Origin: Xanthocytophaga agilis
GTDB taxonomy: Bacteria; Bacteroidota; Bacteroidia; Cytophagales; 172606-1
DNA: 64,000 nt
Direction: 5' to 3'
NCBI RefSeq assembly: GCF_030068605.1
Contig: NZ_JASJOU010000011.1
Coordinates: forward strand, 1-64,000
The position numbers were made by a program, and so were the translations under genes. This document shows, one piece after another, positions 62,356 through 64,000 of this stretch. Each line of letters opens with the position of its first letter. Position 1 is the first letter of the stretch. Below the pieces are notes generated by a model that worked only from the letters and a program-made list of their open reading frames with translations, was not told the DNA's origin and searched no databases.

Positions 62356-63099
62356 TTACTTTTTCTCAAATAGTTTAATAGTATAATCCAACAGCTCTGT
62401 TCCGCCAGACTTACCATGTCCGGGAATAATAACTTTGGTGCCAGGATACTTTGCTTTAACCTGTGTTACTGTTTGAGACCACTCGTTTACATTTGCATCT
62501 GCCAGATTGCCTTTGCCTGCACCTACCTCCTTAATCAAACAACCACCAAACATGATCTTTTCATCAGGGAAATAACCAATTACATTATCTCTGGTATGTC
62601 CTTCGCCCAAAAACTCTGTAATTACCTTTCGGCTACCTACTTTTAGTTCAAGCTGTGAATCAAATCCATTTTGAGGAAGAGTTACATTCTGCCTCCGGGC
62701 AAACTGTATAGTCAGATTATTGGCAAAGGAAGGAATACCTTTTTTATGAAATGCGTCCAGTCCTCCTAAACAATCATCATGGAAATGAGTCGGGATAATA
62801 GCTTTGACCTTACAGTTCAGGCTATCTTCTATCCATTGTATCAGTTCTTCAGAAGATTTAGTATGGGCAGGTGTATCAAATATGATGGCTTCCTTTTTAT
62901 CAACCACAATCATTCCATTGCAAGCTACCTTACCAAAACTCTCTGTATTCAGAAATGAGATATGCTGATATACATGTTCAGCAACTTTTTGGACAATCAA
63001 GGTTTCAGTAGTATGGATTGGCGAATTCTTTGCAACTTTGGTAGAATGGCAGGCCAGAAGACAAAACGTCAGAAGTATGCTCAGAATGTATTTTATCAT
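62356..63099 (-). CDS. Lipoprotein subclass B1-like metallo-beta-lactamase
   Basis: A 247-residue protein with a lipoprotein signal (FCLLACHS, lipobox Cys near residue 17). The zinc ligands of B1 enzymes are all present: THFHDDC (His116, His118, Asp120), GEGHTRDN (His196), MFGGCLIK (Cys221) and IPGHG (His263) in standard numbering. The GGCLIK segment and GNLADANVNEW strongly resemble CcrA/BcII-type enzymes. Hydrolysis of beta-lactams including carbapenems is plausible but not shown, and relatives with other substrates exist. No mobile element or resistance island surrounds it, so it appears to be a chromosomal resident gene. Confidence 0.85.
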   Translation of the reverse strand: MIKYILSILLTFCLLACHSTKVAKNSPIHTTETLIVQKVAEHVYQHISFLNTESFGKVACNGMIVVDKKEAIIFDTPAHTKSSEELIQWIEDSLNCKVKAIIPTHFHDDCLGGLDAFHKKGIPSFANNLTIQFARRQNVTLPQNGFDSQLELKVGSRKVITEFLGEGHTRDNVIGYFPDEKIMFGGCLIKEVGAGKGNLADANVNEWSQTVTQVKAKYPGTKVIIPGHGKSGGTELLDYTIKLFEKK

Positions 63100-63228
63100 G
63101 TGTATGGTGTAAGGGAAGAAAAAATTATTGTGCTCTAAAGATATAACTTTTCAGCATCATCCATTAGCTGAAATGATGCGGTTATACATGTCTGATAACA
63201 GTTTGTTGCAGAGCCTTCCTAAATAAAA

Positions 63229-63252
63229 AAGCACGGTAAATATACCGTGCCT
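63229..63252 (-). terminator. Intrinsic terminator after the GH16 gene
   Basis: GCACGGTA (63231-63238) and TACCGTGC (63243-63250) form an 8-bp stem with a 4-nt loop, and a T-run follows on the minus strand, about 30 bp past the GH16 stop. This fits an intrinsic terminator for the minus strand. Confidence 0.85.
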
Positions 63253-63282
63253 TTCCATTTAAACAGCCAATAGAGAAAATCT

Positions 63283-64000
63283 CTACTTTTCAATCATTTT
63301 ATATACCCGTACGTAATCTACTTCCATTGATGCAGGAAAAACATCCGGATCGACGCCCTGTGCTCCACCCCAGTTACCACCAACTGCCAGATTCAGCAAC
63401 CAGTGAAATTTTTTGTCAAACGGCCATACCGAAGATCCTTTTCCTTCATTGACAAATTCAAAGATTAGCTGGTTATCGATATATCCGCGTACTGCATAGG
63501 GAGTCCAGTCAACACGATACAAATGAAATTCAGTACGGGCATTGTCTATTATTCTGGAACTTGTTCTCTGGGTACCGATGCTATGGTTATAAGCCTGCGT
63601 ATGTACAGAAATATGCACACGGTCAGGGTCATATCCCACATGCTCCATAATATCAATCTCACCAGACTTAGGCCAATCGCCATAAGCCCAGTCTGTAGGC
63701 AACATCCATATAGCAGGCCAGGTACCTTTTCCAGAAGGAAGTTTAGCTTTAGCCTCAAATCTTCCATACAGAAAATCACCTTTTCCCCGGCTAACCAATC
63801 GGGTAGAGGTATACTCACGATTTTCCAAAGTTTCTTTTCGGGCAGTAATAGTCAGTTTCCCATCTGCTACACGGGCATTTGTTTCCTTATCTGTATAGTT
63901 TTGAAGCTCATTATTGCCCCAGCCACTACCTCCCAGATCATACCCCCATTTGGAAGCATCCGGTTTGCCTGTATAGTCAAACTCATCTGCCCAGACTGGA
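63283..64000 (-). CDS. GH16 family beta-glucanase, 5' end beyond window
   Basis: The last 238 codons of a GH16 enzyme; the frame continues off the right edge, so start and signal peptide are not visible. The visible part opens with WADEFDYTGKPDASKWGYD and GGSGWGNNELQNYTD, typical of laminarinase-like GH16 domains. The catalytic motif is SGEIDIMEHVG (E-x-D-x-x-E), and the domain ends MEVDYVRVYKMIEK with no sorting tail. It probably cleaves beta-1,3- or mixed-linkage glucans outside the cell. The next gene downstream is the metallo-beta-lactamase. Confidence 0.93.
   Translation of the reverse strand, partial: PVWADEFDYTGKPDASKWGYDLGGSGWGNNELQNYTDKETNARVADGKLTITARKETLENREYTSTRLVSRGKGDFLYGRFEAKAKLPSGKGTWPAIWMLPTDWAYGDWPKSGEIDIMEHVGYDPDRVHISVHTQAYNHSIGTQRTSSRIIDNARTEFHLYRVDWTPYAVRGYIDNQLIFEFVNEGKGSSVWPFDKKFHWLLNLAVGGNWGGAQGVDPDVFPASMEVDYVRVYKMIEK

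Noticed and set aside
1-64000. tRNA, rRNA, insertion sequence or prophage
   Set aside because: I found no cloverleaf-like gene, transposase frame, terminal inverted repeat with target duplication or phage structural gene by reading; a dedicated search tool could still find a small RNA.

Overview
The window looks like chromosome of a Bacteroidota, most likely a Cytophagales-type gliding or surface-living bacterium. The evidence is type IX secretion (T9SS) signatures (SprB-like repeats, a gliding-motility-type C-terminal sorting domain, a PorP/SprF protein), 7TMR-DISM and NtrY-like histidine kinases, a fused branched-chain E1 dehydrogenase, Bacteroidota-style promoters (TTG / TAnnTTTG) and AT-rich spacers. 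I see no tRNA, rRNA, CRISPR array, insertion sequence or phage gene.

Layout. 1-8322: the 5' part (at least 2,646 codons) of a giant secreted repeat protein on the minus strand, open across the left edge, with a small secreted partner just upstream. 8323-20884: aconitase, a T9SS type-B repeat/propeller protein divergent from a PorP/SprF protein, a DUF2807 adhesin-like protein and a fused 2-oxoacid dehydrogenase E1. 20885-33826: a 7TM sensor kinase, polyphosphate kinase, a large NtrY-like kinase, a SNF2-family ATPase and a Crp/Fnr regulator. 33875-39752: an all-minus sulfur cluster (DsrE-like protein, TsdA-like dihaem cytochrome, split YeeE/YedE transporter, persulfide-dioxygenase/rhodanese fusion, TauE exporter, Crp/Fnr regulator). 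39753-45308: a phased operator-like array, an HxlR regulator, an esterase and several uncharacterised genes. 45283-50008: an arsenic cluster (arsR, sigZ, trxB, phosphatase-type arsenate reductase, arsM, an ArsN1-ArsN2 fusion) with no visible efflux pump. 50445-55290: a hybrid kinase flanked by two paralogous single-domain response regulators. 55406-64000: a GH3-family enzyme, an HELGH protein, an FtsX-like permease, a PhyH-family dioxygenase divergent from an AraC regulator, a lipoprotein B1-type metallo-beta-lactamase and the 3' part of a GH16 glucanase.

How it fits together. The sulfur genes form a coherent route: thiosulfate or sulfane-sulfur uptake (YeeE/YedE), thiosulfate oxidation (cytochrome), persulfide oxidation (MBL-rhodanese) and sulfite or sulfur-anion export (TauE). 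Two of the promoters carry the same near-palindrome (GTGATAwATGTTAC) exactly 22 nt upstream of a -7 box, the geometry expected of class II activation by a Crp/Fnr protein such as the one encoded next door. The arsenic genes appear split into an arsR unit and a sigZ-to-arsN unit, each behind a copy of the inverted repeat ATYGYAATATTRCRAT.

The least-explained structure is the non-coding 39882-40105 stretch: palindromes of consensus TTATCAGAnnTCTGATAA, including four sites or half-sites plus one more half-site centred exactly 28 bp apart. I do not recognise the protein that would bind it.
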